DNA from: Acholoe squamosa
Taxonomy: Eukaryota > Annelida > Polychaeta > Phyllodocida > Polynoidae
Reading direction: 5' to 3'
Assembly: GCA_949317995.1 (NCBI GenBank)
Contig: OX439036.1
Coordinates: 106,247,669 to 106,311,668 of the forward strand
DNA length: 64,000 bases
This document shows, one piece after another, positions 45,181 through 57,144 of the stretch; within the stretch, counting starts at the first letter, position 1; every line of letters begins with the position of its first letter. A model generated the notes under the pieces. The model was not told the origin of the DNA. It searched no databases and worked only from the letters and a program-made list of their open reading frames with translations. The translations under genes were made by a program, and so were the position numbers.

Positions 45181-45199
45181 CCATTAGAAGGTGGTGTAG

Positions 45200-45585
45200 G
45201 TTGGCAGCCATCTTTAAAACTGGTTGCCATCTTGGAAAATGGCTGTCATCTTGTTTTTTCTAAATCTCAAATGAACCTTGAGAAGTATCTATCATATCAA
45301 TTGTTAAGCAGCAGAAAAAATGCTTTAGCATGCCGCAAGCTTATGATAAACTCACAATTTCATATGTAATCTATTAGAAAATTATGTGTCAAACACCCAT
45401 TTACATATTAGTGAACTTCCCCTACGTGATTATAGGCTACATAATCAGCCTCAGCAGGTTTGGAAACATAGATATTGACACCAGGAGCAAGTTAATTGAA
45501 GAACTATCAGTTGCTATGCAAGAAATAAGTTTAGCCTTCTGATTAAGGCGGCCATCTTGAAAAATGGCCGCCATCTTGGATTTCA
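45200..45585. repeat. Paired GCCATCTTG (YY1-like) clusters
   Basis: GGCAGCCATCTT, GGTTGCCATCTTGG and TGGCTGTCATCTTG lie at 45206-45250; GGCGGCCATCTTG and GGCCGCCATCTTGG lie at 45547-45582. The second cluster is itself palindromic. GCCGCCATCTTG is the classical YY1 site, but such words are also common in invertebrate repeats. Confidence 0.45.
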
Positions 45586-46328
45586 AAAATTTAATAACAC
45601 AGATATTATAGATGACTGCCGAGGACTTAGCATGTGTATTTTCAGTCTTTTGTGACCATTTCCCACAGTCCAAATTACCTTATACTGTTATATCTACTCA
45701 CATCTGAAGATTTCAAGCTAAAAATGGAAACCATTTTGTTTTATAAATTTCGAGGGTAAAAATGAGAATATCAAATGACATCAAGCAGATTTTGGATTCA
45801 AATTACCCTAATTCAACTCTCAGAACTGTCTTACACTCCTTTGTAGAGGGCTCTTTCTGAGATCTTGGCCCTGACTATACGTAAAACTCTTTAGTTTTAC
45901 GTGAAAGTGATGTAAATTCATACGATCCAATACTGATAACTCAGCTGAATAAATAAAATAATGTACTTGGTTAATTATACAGATTATGTTCATGAACATA
46001 ATCTCTATATGGTACATTCCAAGTTGAGTCTTGCAAATAGGGAGAGAAAATGTCTAAAATTGGATATATTCACAGAGGTAAGTGTGAGGGACCAACAAAA
46101 ACTTGAAGTCATCCTGATACTTCCGAAAAAAAGAAGTGAATATAAATGTTTCCTAGTTATCAAAATATTAGCCCTCGATTACAGATTGAGCAATCCAATT
46201 TCAGCCCCCCCCCCTCAGGCAACTGGCATGGAGATTGGACATTTTTCCTATACAATTATTTTCTCCCTTCTTATCGAAAAATCCCATGGGACCCATCTTA
46301 TAAATTGGCATACTTTTTTCCTGGCAAG

Positions 46329-46367
46329 GCTGGTTGCCATGGCAACCACGTTGCCATGGCAACCAGC
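46329..46367. promoter_or_regulatory. Double RFX X-box palindrome
   Basis: Two perfect copies of GTTGCCATGGCAAC, the palindromic RFX-factor binding site, stand four bases apart (centre CACG). The flanks GCTG and CAGC make the whole 39 bases an almost perfect palindrome. A further GTTGCCATGGTAAC lies near 48385. Confidence 0.6.
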
Positions 46368-46439
46368 TCAAACAAAATGAGAAATCCAGGATATCACATA
46401 ATGAGCCATAACATTGGTTTAAATTCGTGTAAGAAAAAA

Positions 46440-47060
46440 TGAAGGATAGGCAGCCTGAAGAATAGGTAACCTCAAGAATATATAGCATGAGTGATCAATA
46501 GATGTATGCTTGCGGTAGACTGTTGGATTTGTTCTTTAGGGGATAGGTTGACTAAGAGATCATAATAAAGGTTGGATGTGATCTATCCCAGATGATCAAG
46601 CTGTGATAGGTAGGAAAGCTATAAAGTGAGCATGAGGGACAGGTATTGAAGAGGATGGGTAGCAAGGAGGATAGGTAATAAACAGTTTAAGAGATAGGCA
46701 CAGAGGGTTCCTTGTAAGTGAGTATATTCAAAAGATACATTGGTGCTAGGTAATATCACAGATGTGCCAGTCAAATATGAGGAATGTGCAGAGTTCGGGG
46801 ATAGTCACCATGAGGGATAGGTAAGGTGAATGATAGGCAGATTGAGGATAGGTAGACTAATGGTAAGAATATACAGAGAAAATTAGGTACAAAGGTGAGG
46901 GGTAAACTTTAATCCTTCAAGCCATTTGAGGGAAAACCTAATTAAACTCTAGATTTTTCAGGGGATAGGTAGTATGAGTGATAGGCAGACTAAGGGATAG
47001 GCAGTATGTCGGAGAGGCAGAACCATACGCAGGCAGAGTACTTGTCAAGTTAGGATAGGC
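46440..47060. repeat. Diffuse GGATAGGTAG/GGATAGGCAG minisatellite
   Basis: About twenty copies of GATAGGTAG, GATAGGCAG or one-base variants, at irregular spacing, separated by short diverged sequence. An old, decayed minisatellite. Confidence 0.65.
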
Positions 47061-47645
47061 AAACATTGGGATATATATGTATATTGAGGTACTGACTTTG
47101 ATTAGCATGTTGCATCTATAAAATGTTCCAATCATTTTCAATATAACCTTTTTACATTTTTAAAATATTCTCATCATCAAACCTCACTTTTAGGTACTTT
47201 TGGCCAAGTTTTGAGAATCAAGACCACAAATTTTGGATTCAGAAGGATTTTTTGGTATAGGTGGCCCCTTGTTTCCATTTGATATCACTCTGATAAAGAT
47301 TCCTGACATCTCCATAAACCCCCTTATCTTACATAGGACATAGTACTGAACGCAAAAGGTAGCCTACCTTCAAGGGTGGGGGGGGGGGGGGTAGAGGGGG
47401 GTGGCATGCACTATAGGACTCTATGGAGTAACATATCCTAGAGAACCTATACTATTCTTGCCTCCATTACCATGGTTAAGCATGTATAGTTAAGGCGGAA
47501 ACAAAAATAACCAATACTAGTCCAAAGATATTGACAAAAAGGAACTGTATACCAAAAATCAGATTGATTGATGGTATATCTAATTTTCTAGAGAGGAAAT
47601 ACTGGAAAAAAAAAGTGACCTCCGTTACTGGTGACCTGCGTTACG
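47061..47645. other. No gene seen; poly-G tract
   Basis: Non-coding; a run of about 15 G near 47379-47393. Confidence 0.5.
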
Positions 47646-47649
47646 AGTC

Positions 47650-49345
47650 AAGCCATGTCTAGCTTTAAAATTCTAAGTTGGTCAAATTTTTGACACACCT
47701 TGAAATCCAAAGATTAGCTACTCCTTGAGTACAAGGTCAGGACACATTCAACCTTGGCCAAGGTCAAGGTCACCCTTTTCAAGGTCAAACACCTAAATTT
47801 GGCAGAAATTAGCAAGGAAATCATGTTTATGGATATAAGTTTGGCTTTAATTAACTTTTCGGCATGCTGTAAAATACTAAAACAGCCACATCTTTGAGTC
47901 CTTTTTTCATAGTTCCAACAATGTTGACCTTAGACAAGGTCAAGGTCATCCTTTTCAAGGTAAAACATTGTTGAAATCAGCTGGGAAATTAAATTTATGC
48001 CCATAACATTGGTTTAAATTCACTTTATGCCATGCTTTGAAATACTTGGTCTACTTGTTGAGTGCCTTTTCGAGGTCATAACACAGTTAACCTTGGTCAA
48101 GGTCAAGGTCATCCTTTTCAAGGTTAAACACCTCAAATTGGCTGGTTATTAGCAGCTCATCCTTAAAAGAATTGGGGGAAAAGTTACATTTTTGAGAACA
48201 CAGAAACAGGCCATTTAAAGGTAAAAATCCTGTTTTGTCCAATTTGTGTCATACTTTGTTAGAATGGATGTCAATTTACTGAATCATTAACTTAACATTT
48301 TTAGGTAGATTCTCACTCTGAATAGTGTAAGGTCATCATATATCCTGCTGGAAGGGACCAATGACAACAAACAGAGAATTTCAGGTTGCCATGGTAACCA
48401 AATTTGGAATTTTCTTTATATTGTATTGAAAATGCCACTCCACAGCTTTCAGAAGATGTGAACTATCAAAACAGTACGTTCAGATATAACAAAGTATATC
48501 AGTGTGATTACCATAGTAACTGATTGATTTTCCTGAAATTGATTAGTTTTGTGAATATAGGACCGGAACCTTACCTTTAACTTCAGCATAATATCTTTCA
48601 ACAATGGTTTCAATATACTTCCCACGTTCTTATTAATGTGTATTATATGAAATGAAAGCTCTTGATGTCATTTTTTAATACTCTTTTCTCTGTGGCCTAC
48701 CCCTTAGATTCTAAGGATGTGTCAAAATGGTCCTTTTTTAATACTTTTTCAAAGTTCTAACATTGTTGACCTCAGCCTAGGTCAAGATCATCCTTTGCGA
48801 ACACCTTTGGTAACACCTCTGAATTTTTAAACTGTGATTTGTGCCTTTATATGTCATGACCTTGAAAAGGCAGTGTTTGACCTTGAAAAAGATGAGCTTG
48901 GCCTTGGCTAAGGTAAACAATGTTGGAACCTTGAAAAAGTATTCAAAGGGAAAACCGTTTTTGGTTTTCAGACAGATGTTAAAAACTTAATTTCAGCCAA
49001 ATTTATGGCCATAAACAGGATTCTTTTGCTAATTTCAGCTGAATTGAGGGTGTTTGACCTTGAAAAAGATGGATGGCCTTGACCTTGACCAAGGTCAACC
49101 ATGTTATGACCTTGAAAAGGCACTCAACAAGTAAACCACTTTAGTATTTCAAAGCATGGCATACAGTGAATTTAAAGCAATTTTATGGTCATAAATTTAA
49201 TTTCCCCGCTGATGTTAATGATGTTTGACCTTGAAAAGGATGACCTTGACCTTGTCTAAGGTCAACATTGTTGGAACCATGAAAAAGGACTCAAAGATTT
49301 GGTCATTTTAGTATTTTATAGCATGCCAAAAAGTTGATTTTCAGG
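47650..49345. mobile_element. Large foldback element rich in AGGTCA half-sites
   Basis: The left half (TTTGAGTCCTTTTTTCATAG, TTCCAACAATGTTGACCTTA, GACAAGGTCAAGGTCATCC, TTATGCCATGCTTTGAAATA) is mirrored, with changes, in the right half at 48840-49340. Arms are about 500-650 bases with a centre near 48500. Each arm carries two to three tandem units with TCAAGGTCAAGGTCA. No coding capacity. Confidence 0.8.
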
Positions 49346-51735
49346 GTCTAGGAACTCATTGCTAACATTTTGATTTTACTCAGAAGTACACTAAGCCTAT
49401 TATAGGTCTATTTCTGGTCGCCATTACTGAAATTCACAATTTTTGCAATAATTTTGCCAATAAGACAGATAAGCATTCATACAGTGTGGTTATATCCCCA
49501 TTTTCAGGGTCAAGGAATACAATAGAAGCATTGTTCTTCCTCTATTATGTATTTCTATCAACCTATCATTAGCCTGGACAAGGAAGCCTACTTTTACTAT
49601 TTCATGTTATCAAGGCTGATTGACACTCATTGTCTGTGTCGACATTCTCAAGATCTAGGGACATGATAGGGTCATTTTTCTTAAATCCTTTTCACATTGA
49701 GTCTACATCCACATTCAGGATCAATGAATATAATTGGGGGATTTTTTGTATTCTTCTATCTTTGTTTGGTAGCCTTTGAGCCCTTTAATTGCATTATATT
49801 GGGCATACCAACCATCTTTTGTTGTCTTGAATAAGGTCTAAATAAGACTATCACAGCATCATTCTTAGCTAGAATGGTGAAACAATAATCCAGCCTGTGA
49901 CAATTCTGTCCCTCACATTACAGTCAGGGTTCACTGGGAATGGTTTTCATACCATTACAACTGACACTGATAATCCAGTTGTTTGGGTCCCAGTCGCAGC
50001 CGGTGAATTTGGGAAAACAGTCTGTCTATTCAACATCAGAATGTTACTTAGTGATGCAGCTAGAGAGATTTCAGGGTCAGAAATTAGAGACTTAACTGGC
50101 TAGAAATTAACAGGATAAAGCCTAGCTTACACTTTTACCCTAGGGTGTGGCTTATGGTAGCTACTTGGTTTACTATTGTAGAACAATGCACATAGTCAAT
50201 GTCACCTATATCTATGTTTATATGTCACAGGCTTTCCTATTAGATAAGACAAATGTCAGTAGTTTGTAATGATTACCAAAGAAAGAATCTGTTACATGGT
50301 AGACTGGGGCAAGGAACAAGGGTATCCAGACAGATACTAGCATACTGGCACAGTACTCTTAGGGCAACCCCAGTCAGCAATCCCCACCCTCATCATCTTA
50401 ATTGGGTATTGCTTTAACCTCACCTGCCTTGGAAATCAAGAAACTTCCAACAAGCATCTCACTATGAGCCTTTTTGTATGGTTTACCACCCACAGGTCAC
50501 TATTTTTATTGGATGGCAGAACTCCTTTGTCACTGTTATTAGACCCCTTTAGCAGTGTAGACACTGTTGAACATTATTTTCCTAATCTGCCATAGCTAAC
50601 CCTCGCCCCAAAACCCTTTCCTCCCACCCCAACCATCTCTCCAACCTTCAAACTGCCACTCAATCCAACTTCCAACCACTCTCTCACTGATTATTGCAAG
50701 TTGACTGTGCATTTATCTTAGGACCACTTTACTAGGAATGTTTGAGTATGGCATGTGTAACATACATATATTTGCTTATACAAGTACTCAGTTACTTAGA
50801 AAAGGGAAACATTTTATTCTCAACAACAAGATGAAACATAGGCGTATGTCAATTTCCTGCACACCATAATACCCTAAACCATGAATTCTTCTGCATATTT
50901 GTTGCCAATGCCTGCCCCTGTCATGGACTGTGCTAAATCCTGATAGCATTCACATAGCTTATGACGTCATAGATTTGTGAGTGGTAACTTATTTGAAGAT
51001 AAAGCAAGTCATTTTAAATCCAGCATAAGCGACTAACCATAACTGATGGATAGCTGAAACATATGCTGCAGCTATTTCTGTCTCATCCTATCTACTTCTT
51101 AGGTAAAATGGTATCTCAAGTGCCCACACAACACTGGCCAAAGGCATCTATCTGCAAATGTTAAGTACCAAGTGGCAAAAGCAAGCTAGTCTAAATACAG
51201 GTCAATTCAAAGATTACCTTTAAATATATAATCTGGTGAAGTTGACGCAAAGAATAAACCTTGTAGTTTTTTTTGTCAAATACACCCAAGTAGTTTTCTT
51301 TAGCGCCGGATTTTATTTTTTGTTGTGAATTTGTATAGGTTTCACTTTTTTCAAGTCTTTTTTTGTTTTTTTGGGTGATTAAGTTCACTTTTGCGTTAAC
51401 TTTGTAAAATGTTTATAAGTTTTTTTTTTGATAAATGTTCGTTTTTTTCATAAAAATGTTTGGTTTTTTTTGCATAAAATGTTCATTTTCCTTGCACTTT
51501 TTTATACTTTAACACATGTTTTTATGGGAAGAAAAGTTGTTTTTTTTACACAAAAATGTTTGTTTTTATTAAAGAAATTTTTTTTAAAAAACGAACAAAA
51601 ATGTTTTAAAAAAACCAACTTTTTTATTTAAAAATGTACATCTTTAACTTAAGTGAGAAAAAGAAAACTAGAGGGATACAAAGACAAGCAAAGGCCATTT
51701 ATCAAATAGAAAGGGGTAAGGTGCTTACTCCATCT
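49346..51735. other. No gene seen; T-rich tract at 51410-51650
   Basis: Non-coding. At 51410-51650 the plus strand is very T-rich with repeated AAAATGTTYGTTTTT words; this lies at the left flank of fossil 2 and may mark its edge. Confidence 0.45.
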
Positions 51736-53654
51736 TCACATACCTTTCTTTTTATATACTGATAGCTTAACCCTTGTTTTTTTTTTAGAGTAGGTAGTAA
51801 TGCTGTGGTTAACTACTTTAAATCCTTTGTTAACTACCATGAAAACATTTTCACTCTCTAGGACTTTCTTAAACTTTTCATTTGTTAAGGTGTTTTGTTT
51901 TTGAATTACACCTTTGCAACTTATTTTAACGGGCACTTTTTCACCGGTGCCTATGTAACATTTGGAGTTTAAGGCTGTCATTTCATCCCCTTCCCACTCT
52001 ACTTTGAACAATCCCGGGGTTCTTTTATCAAACACCAGACATCTCTGGCAGCAGAGTTGAGGCAACCATAAGTTGCCCGATGCTTTGGTTTGAATGTAGG
52101 TTTCTCTGTGGTGAGAATTTTCACAAGATTCAGAGGGCAAGCATTTGTGACGTTCTCTAAAAAAAGCCTCACGTTTTTCAGGAATGATGACATCTTCTAT
52201 GTTCTCTGCACTCAAAGCAAAGTAGAAGCTGTCGGTGTCCATTTCACACATTTCAAAGTCTTTTTCATCTATATATTCAACATTTTAAGTTTGGCATATT
52301 GATACACCATGAAACCTATCTGAACAGGAAGGTCGTAGGTGATGAAGGCAGTTAGACAAGAAAGCTCTACCGCGTTGTCACTTAAGTCTTGTGCATCTTG
52401 AACTGACCAGTGCAAGGCTAACCTTCTTGCCTTAGAGGAGGACACATACTTTGTTTGAACAAAGTTTTGCTTGTTGCATATGGTTTTACCATATGAACCA
52501 TTTCCAAGCAGCTTGTAAAGATCTGAAAGGATTTTGCAGTCCACGTTTTCTTCACCTTTTCTCCTAGCTCAGGGGTAAAACCTGCCGTACAGTCCCAAGT
52601 TTGTTATCAAACTTAGATGGTTCCTGTATAGGTTTAAGTTCATTATGTTTTTTCCTGAACACATTTTTGACCTTATGATTTTAACCCGACCTTTTCTGTC
52701 TCCTAGAGTTTGAAGGGAAAAGATTCTTATGTTAACTTCAAACACCTTTTCTAACCTATCTAAGTCTTCAAAGTTAACTCCCTCAAAAGTTTCCTCGTTG
52801 GCACCTGGGTAGGCTTTAAGGAGAACCTCTTGAGTTTTGTTTAAAGATCGATACAGGAAGTGAGACAGACATCTGAAGAAGCACAAGTTGTCTTAGTATG
52901 CTCTTTTGCTAGAGATGTCTCTGTGAAAGTGCAACATACCTCTCTGTCTTAAACCTGGAGGAACAGTTAACATTCGACCTAAGAGAAGGTCACCTCCAGA
53001 CACCCTTAAGAGGGTTATATTGGCATTTACGTTGCCTACCACCCTCCATTTAGTGGAGGCTCTGTAAGTGTCTTCTTTTATGACATTTTTTATTAAATCT
53101 ACACACTCTGCAAAGTCTTGATTGTTTTGAATCAAAACGTAAGGGTCGCGATGTGTGTCACTGTCGTAAAACAAAGACGAGCTGTTGGCAGAAGCATGGA
53201 AGTACATGACCTTCTCTTCTCCATCGTCTAAGGAAGTTAATATTCTTCCGAAAGAGACAGCCACTTTGTAGGACAAAACTTGATTTTCAAGAATAGATGT
53301 TAAAGCATCTATCACCTGTTTTGCACCCAAGTCTTTGTCCAAACTTGTCATTCTCACATTGAAGATGGATTGAACTTTTCCCAGGACCGCCAAACCCAAG
53401 GCTATAGACTTAAAGATGTCACGGTAGTTATTTTTGTAAGAAGAATTTTTTTCTAGAAGGAAGGTGCTTTCAGTAAAAATTTCTCTTTTACAAGAGGCGG
53501 AGTTACATAGTGTTTTACCACTGTTTTCAACTGTAACCAAACATGGGGGTCTAGGTGTGTTACACATGGGACAGTTTACTGTATAAACTTTTTTTTCTTT
53601 TTTTTTGCTATGCATTTTGCTTTTGTAATATCTCTCTTTTTTTCTTTTTCTCAC
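51736..53654 (-). pseudogene. Protein-primed DNA polymerase B remains (fossil 2)
   Basis: Family B polymerase landmarks of the Polinton kind are readable: a cysteine-bearing N-terminal region (NCPMC), the word YRNHLSLITN that is typical of this family, LLGNGSYGKT and CEMDTDSFYF in order. The protein would copy the element using a terminal protein as primer. Broken in several places and incomplete; treated as a fossil. Confidence 0.8.
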
Positions 53655-53882
53655 TTTACTCCTTTGTGGTGCTTAAGCCTAACCAACTAAACCTTATGTA
53701 TATGAAAACCTTTAACTGAACATATATGTATATAATGAAACTATAAGGAGGAGCTTTTGACCAGACACAAAAAAGTTGACCACTTACCCTCTAACGACTG
53801 TAAAAATCTGTCGACTCTTCCAAAAAGGGCCCACACGTGTCTTAATGTCCTCCAAAATAAATGGAGACATGGTGTGAACACA

Positions 53883-54341
53883 CTATGTGGCAGATGTGGG
53901 CAATCGGAAGCTAGACGACACTATAGTGATCAAGCACACGGTCGACTTGATTGACAAGTTCCCTGAACTCGCTTGCGTGCAAATTAATGCAGCGTTCATA
54001 TTCAGGTACGATCTGAGGCACACCCCACTGATGCTTGGTTCTCTGTACACCTCTATCTGTGCGTTGTTGTCTCCTTCTGGATAGCAAACTTGGGTTGGCA
54101 CTGGAGTGTTCTTCTCAAATCCGAAACGAGGAGGCCATTTCTTTCCCACAAGGGGTACCAGTCTAAACCCCAGAAGCTTACTGACACGCTGGCTGCTTTC
54201 TTTTACGGAGGTTGAAACTTGTCCGAAAGTCAACTTGGGAGGACCTTCCACTTTCCTCATGGTGTCTTCAGAAGCCCCTTGGGAAGGAGGGGCAGGGGTT
54301 TTCTTGTTGTAGGTCCGTTTTTTTAGGCACCCCTTTTTCAC
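53883..54341 (-). pseudogene. Unknown frame of fossil 2
   Basis: A frame of 152 codons with a basic N-terminus (KKGCLKKRTYNKKT), a Pro/Ser-rich linker, then a segment with FRLVPLVGKKWPPRFGFEKN. No family recognised. It lies between the polymerase and the SIM protein on the same strand and may belong with either. Confidence 0.35.
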
Positions 54342-54430
54342 CCTCAGGACGGTCTTTTTTCGGGAGGTGTCTGCTGCAGGTCCACTACCGAGACTGGAAT
54401 TTGAAGAGAATCAGGTTGTATCACACCATA

Positions 54431-55012
54431 TTAAGCAGTTTTTTCAGGCCAGTTTTTCTTTGGTTGTTCCCCTTCTTTCTGCTCTTCAATGTAGGGAGAG
54501 GTGAGATCAATCACCTGTTCCCCCGGAAAGGCATGCGCCGCAGACAGAGGAGTTTTTCGAGTAAGGTCGACTACATCTATCTGATGCACTGCAGGTGAAG
54601 GAGAGTCTTGAGTCAGGTCAATCACTACAGGGGTGACCTGTGAAAATGATGCCCCTACAGGTGAGGTAGTTGCCACCGTTTCTTCTGGAGGTTGGTAGTT
54701 GTCAGGCGCAGGTGGATTAATGAACTCGCTGATGTCAAAGTTCGCATCATCCTCTTCATTAGGAGTCCGATCCCGTACCCTATCCAGAAAATCAGTGATT
54801 TTGCCATGAAGAGCTGCAAGAGCACTTTCCTGTTCTCCTGCATCAGGAGCTTCAGTCACCGACCGGGCAGGTGTCGCAGGTGCAAAAGCAGGGGAGTTGG
54901 GAGGAGGGGCTGTGCCCGACGACACAACCAACTTGGACTTAGGTATGATGAGCGGAGAAAGTTTCTTGGCAGCCACCCTTCTGATAGGTCCAGTCTTTAT
55001 ACGCCCAGGCAT
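54431..55012 (-). CDS. Multi-SIM protein of fossil 2 (three VIDLT-type motifs)
   Basis: A frame of 193 codons. The N-terminus is basic (MPGRIKTGPIRRVAAKK), the middle is Pro/Ala-rich with an acidic segment, and the last third carries TPVVIDLTQDSPSP, QIDVVDLTRKTP and EQVIDLTSPYIEE. V-I-D-L-T followed by Ser/Thr and acidic residues is the textbook SUMO-interacting motif. Three in a row would bind poly-SUMO chains, as in SUMO-targeted ubiquitin ligases, but no RING finger is seen here. In DNA viruses SUMO-binding proteins often act on PML-type nuclear bodies; that role is inference. Part of a fossil element. Confidence 0.65.
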   Translation of the reverse strand: MPGRIKTGPIRRVAAKKLSPLIIPKSKLVVSSGTAPPPNSPAFAPATPARSVTEAPDAGEQESALAALHGKITDFLDRVRDRTPNEEDDANFDISEFINPPAPDNYQPPEETVATTSPVGASFSQVTPVVIDLTQDSPSPAVHQIDVVDLTRKTPLSAAHAFPGEQVIDLTSPYIEEQKEGEQPKKNWPEKTA

Positions 55013-55460
55013 TCTACCAGCAGAAGGTCCTTTCAGGAGAAAAAGATGCAGCAGGTTGGAGACGAGTGGCAGACCATCGAAGCAGGTATTCTATGAGCAG
55101 CTCGCCCCTACTTTATAGTAGTCTTTCTCATACGATCCTGGGACGCTCCCCTTTCGTTCAGATAATGTATAACCACGTTGGTCGGTCATACTAACACTTT
55201 TTTCCCTTCATTCTGTGTTTCACATTGATACAGTCTCTCGGGAAAAAACTGTGACAGGGCTCCCTAATCGTTCAGCATGTAACATGAGCATGTCTGTAAC
55301 AACTCTTTTGATAAATGCAGACCGTTCGTCATTTTAAAATGAGCATCTCTCGAGTAGACATGGCTCAAGGTTCTGCTTTGCCTTTCACCTTGACCATTGG
55401 TCACATAAGACGTCAGGAGGTATTTATTTCAGACATAAGGAGGGCGTAGAAGAAGGTAAG

Positions 55461-56004
55461 GTGTGGGCTGTGTGGCGTTTCTGTCCTGAAACCAGTTGTC
55501 AAGACCTCTACATCCCCCCTAACTATAATTACAGGGAGTGTTTTCTTCACAACCAAACTACTCCATTGCTTCCCTGTGGACCCTCTGTTAAAAAACTTCT
55601 CACAGAAAATGGGGAAACTTTTGTCTCTTTGGGGCAGGGTGCAATGATACACCTGATGTCAAGGCATTCTGTTTCTTTGGGAAGCTCCAAAAAATTTTCT
55701 TTCGAAAGACAAAAGAAAATTTTTTAAGGCAACAACCGTTTGGTGCAGGGTGGGGAAACTCATCGATTCCACTTTGGTGAAAGCTTTAGTCAAGGCTACT
55801 TTACTGCACCCCGACAAGGTTACTCACTCCTTGAACGTCAAGATTTTTTATGAAAGAGGTTTCAGGACAGAAATTGGTCATAACTATGAAGGGTGTTGTC
55901 ATGTAGTAAGAGTCATAACAGAAATGATTTCTTCCAAGGGACAACCCCAACTCAAAGTAGTTACAGCCTACCCCGTCTCTAACTTTTGGTCCACCTATAA
56001 ATGA
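55461..56004 (+). pseudogene. Unknown plus-strand part of fossil 2
   Basis: Two open stretches with Cys/Phe-rich and charged sequence (FCPETSCQDLYIPPNYNY; FRTEIGHNYEGCCHVVRVIT). No family recognised with confidence. Fossil and broken. Confidence 0.35.
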
Positions 56005-56199
56005 AACTGAAATAAATCGATGTTCCTCCGGGTAAGCCCCAGGGCTATACCCACCCTTCACTTAGTTTTCCCTGCTCTTGCTCAATCCCAGCTCCTCCCC
56101 CTTATGTCTTTCTGGACGTTGGGTGATAAATCATTTTTTTGAAAAGTGAGATAAGTGACACATCGCTTTAAAAGGTTAAACGGGTAACTAAGTGCTCAT

Positions 56200-56835
56200 T
56201 TGATGAAACAGCCTGCCATGCCTCGTTACTCCCTGCAGCGTGTTCTTGAACAACGTCACCCAGACAACACTAAAGTTTTGAAATATGTCAGGCAAAGAAA
56301 TGAAGTGGTGTGTTGCTCTTCTACATGTTTCAAATATGTGTGTAATCATTTAAGACAAACTGTTCTTCACAGAAAAAGAATCTACTTTGTTTTTTTGTTA
56401 GTGGAAAAGACTTTGAAAGTGAGAGACAGAAAAGGTTTGAGGAAAATGGTTTTACTTCACGATAAGTTTTCAGCTGTGGAAACCCTGGTATATGCCCTCA
56501 TGAAGGGGAGAAAAAGAAATACACCACTTAAAAACCCCCATCACCTGGAAGCTTGGAAAGCTGCACAGAATCACCACGCCAAGGAAAATACCCCGTGGGT
56601 TTATCCTCGTCTTAATTTTCTCATGTCTCTTTTGGAGGTTCTGGCTCACAGCTTAAAAACCAAAACTTTGTTTGGTCCATCCCCCATGTTAAACATCTCA
56701 CTGACATGCCTGGAACGTTTTAGTGTGGAGGAGAGGAAAAAAGTGTGGCGTTATCTCTCTGTGTGGTGCATCAAGCTAACCTCCCTTGCTCACTGTTTCC
56801 ACCACAATTGTCTCGCCTCACCCATAACAGGATAA
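56200..56835 (+). CDS. Unknown helical protein of fossil 2
   Basis: A frame of 211 codons that is basic and helical with scattered Cys and His (EVVCCSSTCFKYVCNHLRQT; LNFLMSLLEVLAHSLK). It sits in the same relative place as other small plus-strand genes of the element. No family recognised, and no clear likeness to the unknown protein at 12274-12987. Confidence 0.4.
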   Translation: MMKQPAMPRYSLQRVLEQRHPDNTKVLKYVRQRNEVVCCSSTCFKYVCNHLRQTVLHRKRIYFVFLLVEKTLKVRDRKGLRKMVLLHDKFSAVETLVYALMKGRKRNTPLKNPHHLEAWKAAQNHHAKENTPWVYPRLNFLMSLLEVLAHSLKTKTLFGPSPMLNISLTCLERFSVEERKKVWRYLSVWCIKLTSLAHCFHHNCLASPITG

Positions 56836-56874
56836 CAGAACAAAACGGATTGAATATGACTAAACAAAAATAAG

Positions 56875-57010
56875 ACAGGGTAGGATAGGGGGTAGGGTAG
56901 GGTAAAGTAGGGTTAAGTAGGGTAGGGTTGGGGTTGGGGGTGGGGGCACCCCTCAAGTATAGGGGGCTATAGGGGGCCAACCTACCCACCCACCCACCTA
57001 ACCCACCCCC
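56875..57010. repeat. G-rich then C-rich microsatellite
   Basis: GGGTAGGGTAGGGT-like repeats are followed by GGGGTTGGGG and then a CCCACC-rich stretch. It is telomere-like in look but not TTAGGG. G4 folding is possible. Confidence 0.75.
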
Positions 57011-57144
57011 CTAACCTACCTACCCTATATGTTCTTTCTACATGTAGTTTGTCATATCCTGGCTGCCTACCTACCTACCAGGTTAAATCAGGGATCGTTA
57101 CCTTTTGGACGACTTGTTGATGAAAGTCAGTTAAAAAAGTTCCT

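Noticed and set aside
55461-56004. Possible nuclease- or toxin-like fold in the unknown part of fossil 2
   Set aside because: Only a loose resemblance around VVRVIT and VVTAYPV; too weak to name.
56875-57010. Interstitial telomere
   Set aside because: The words are GGGTAG and GGGTTG without a run of TTAGGG; better called a G-rich microsatellite.
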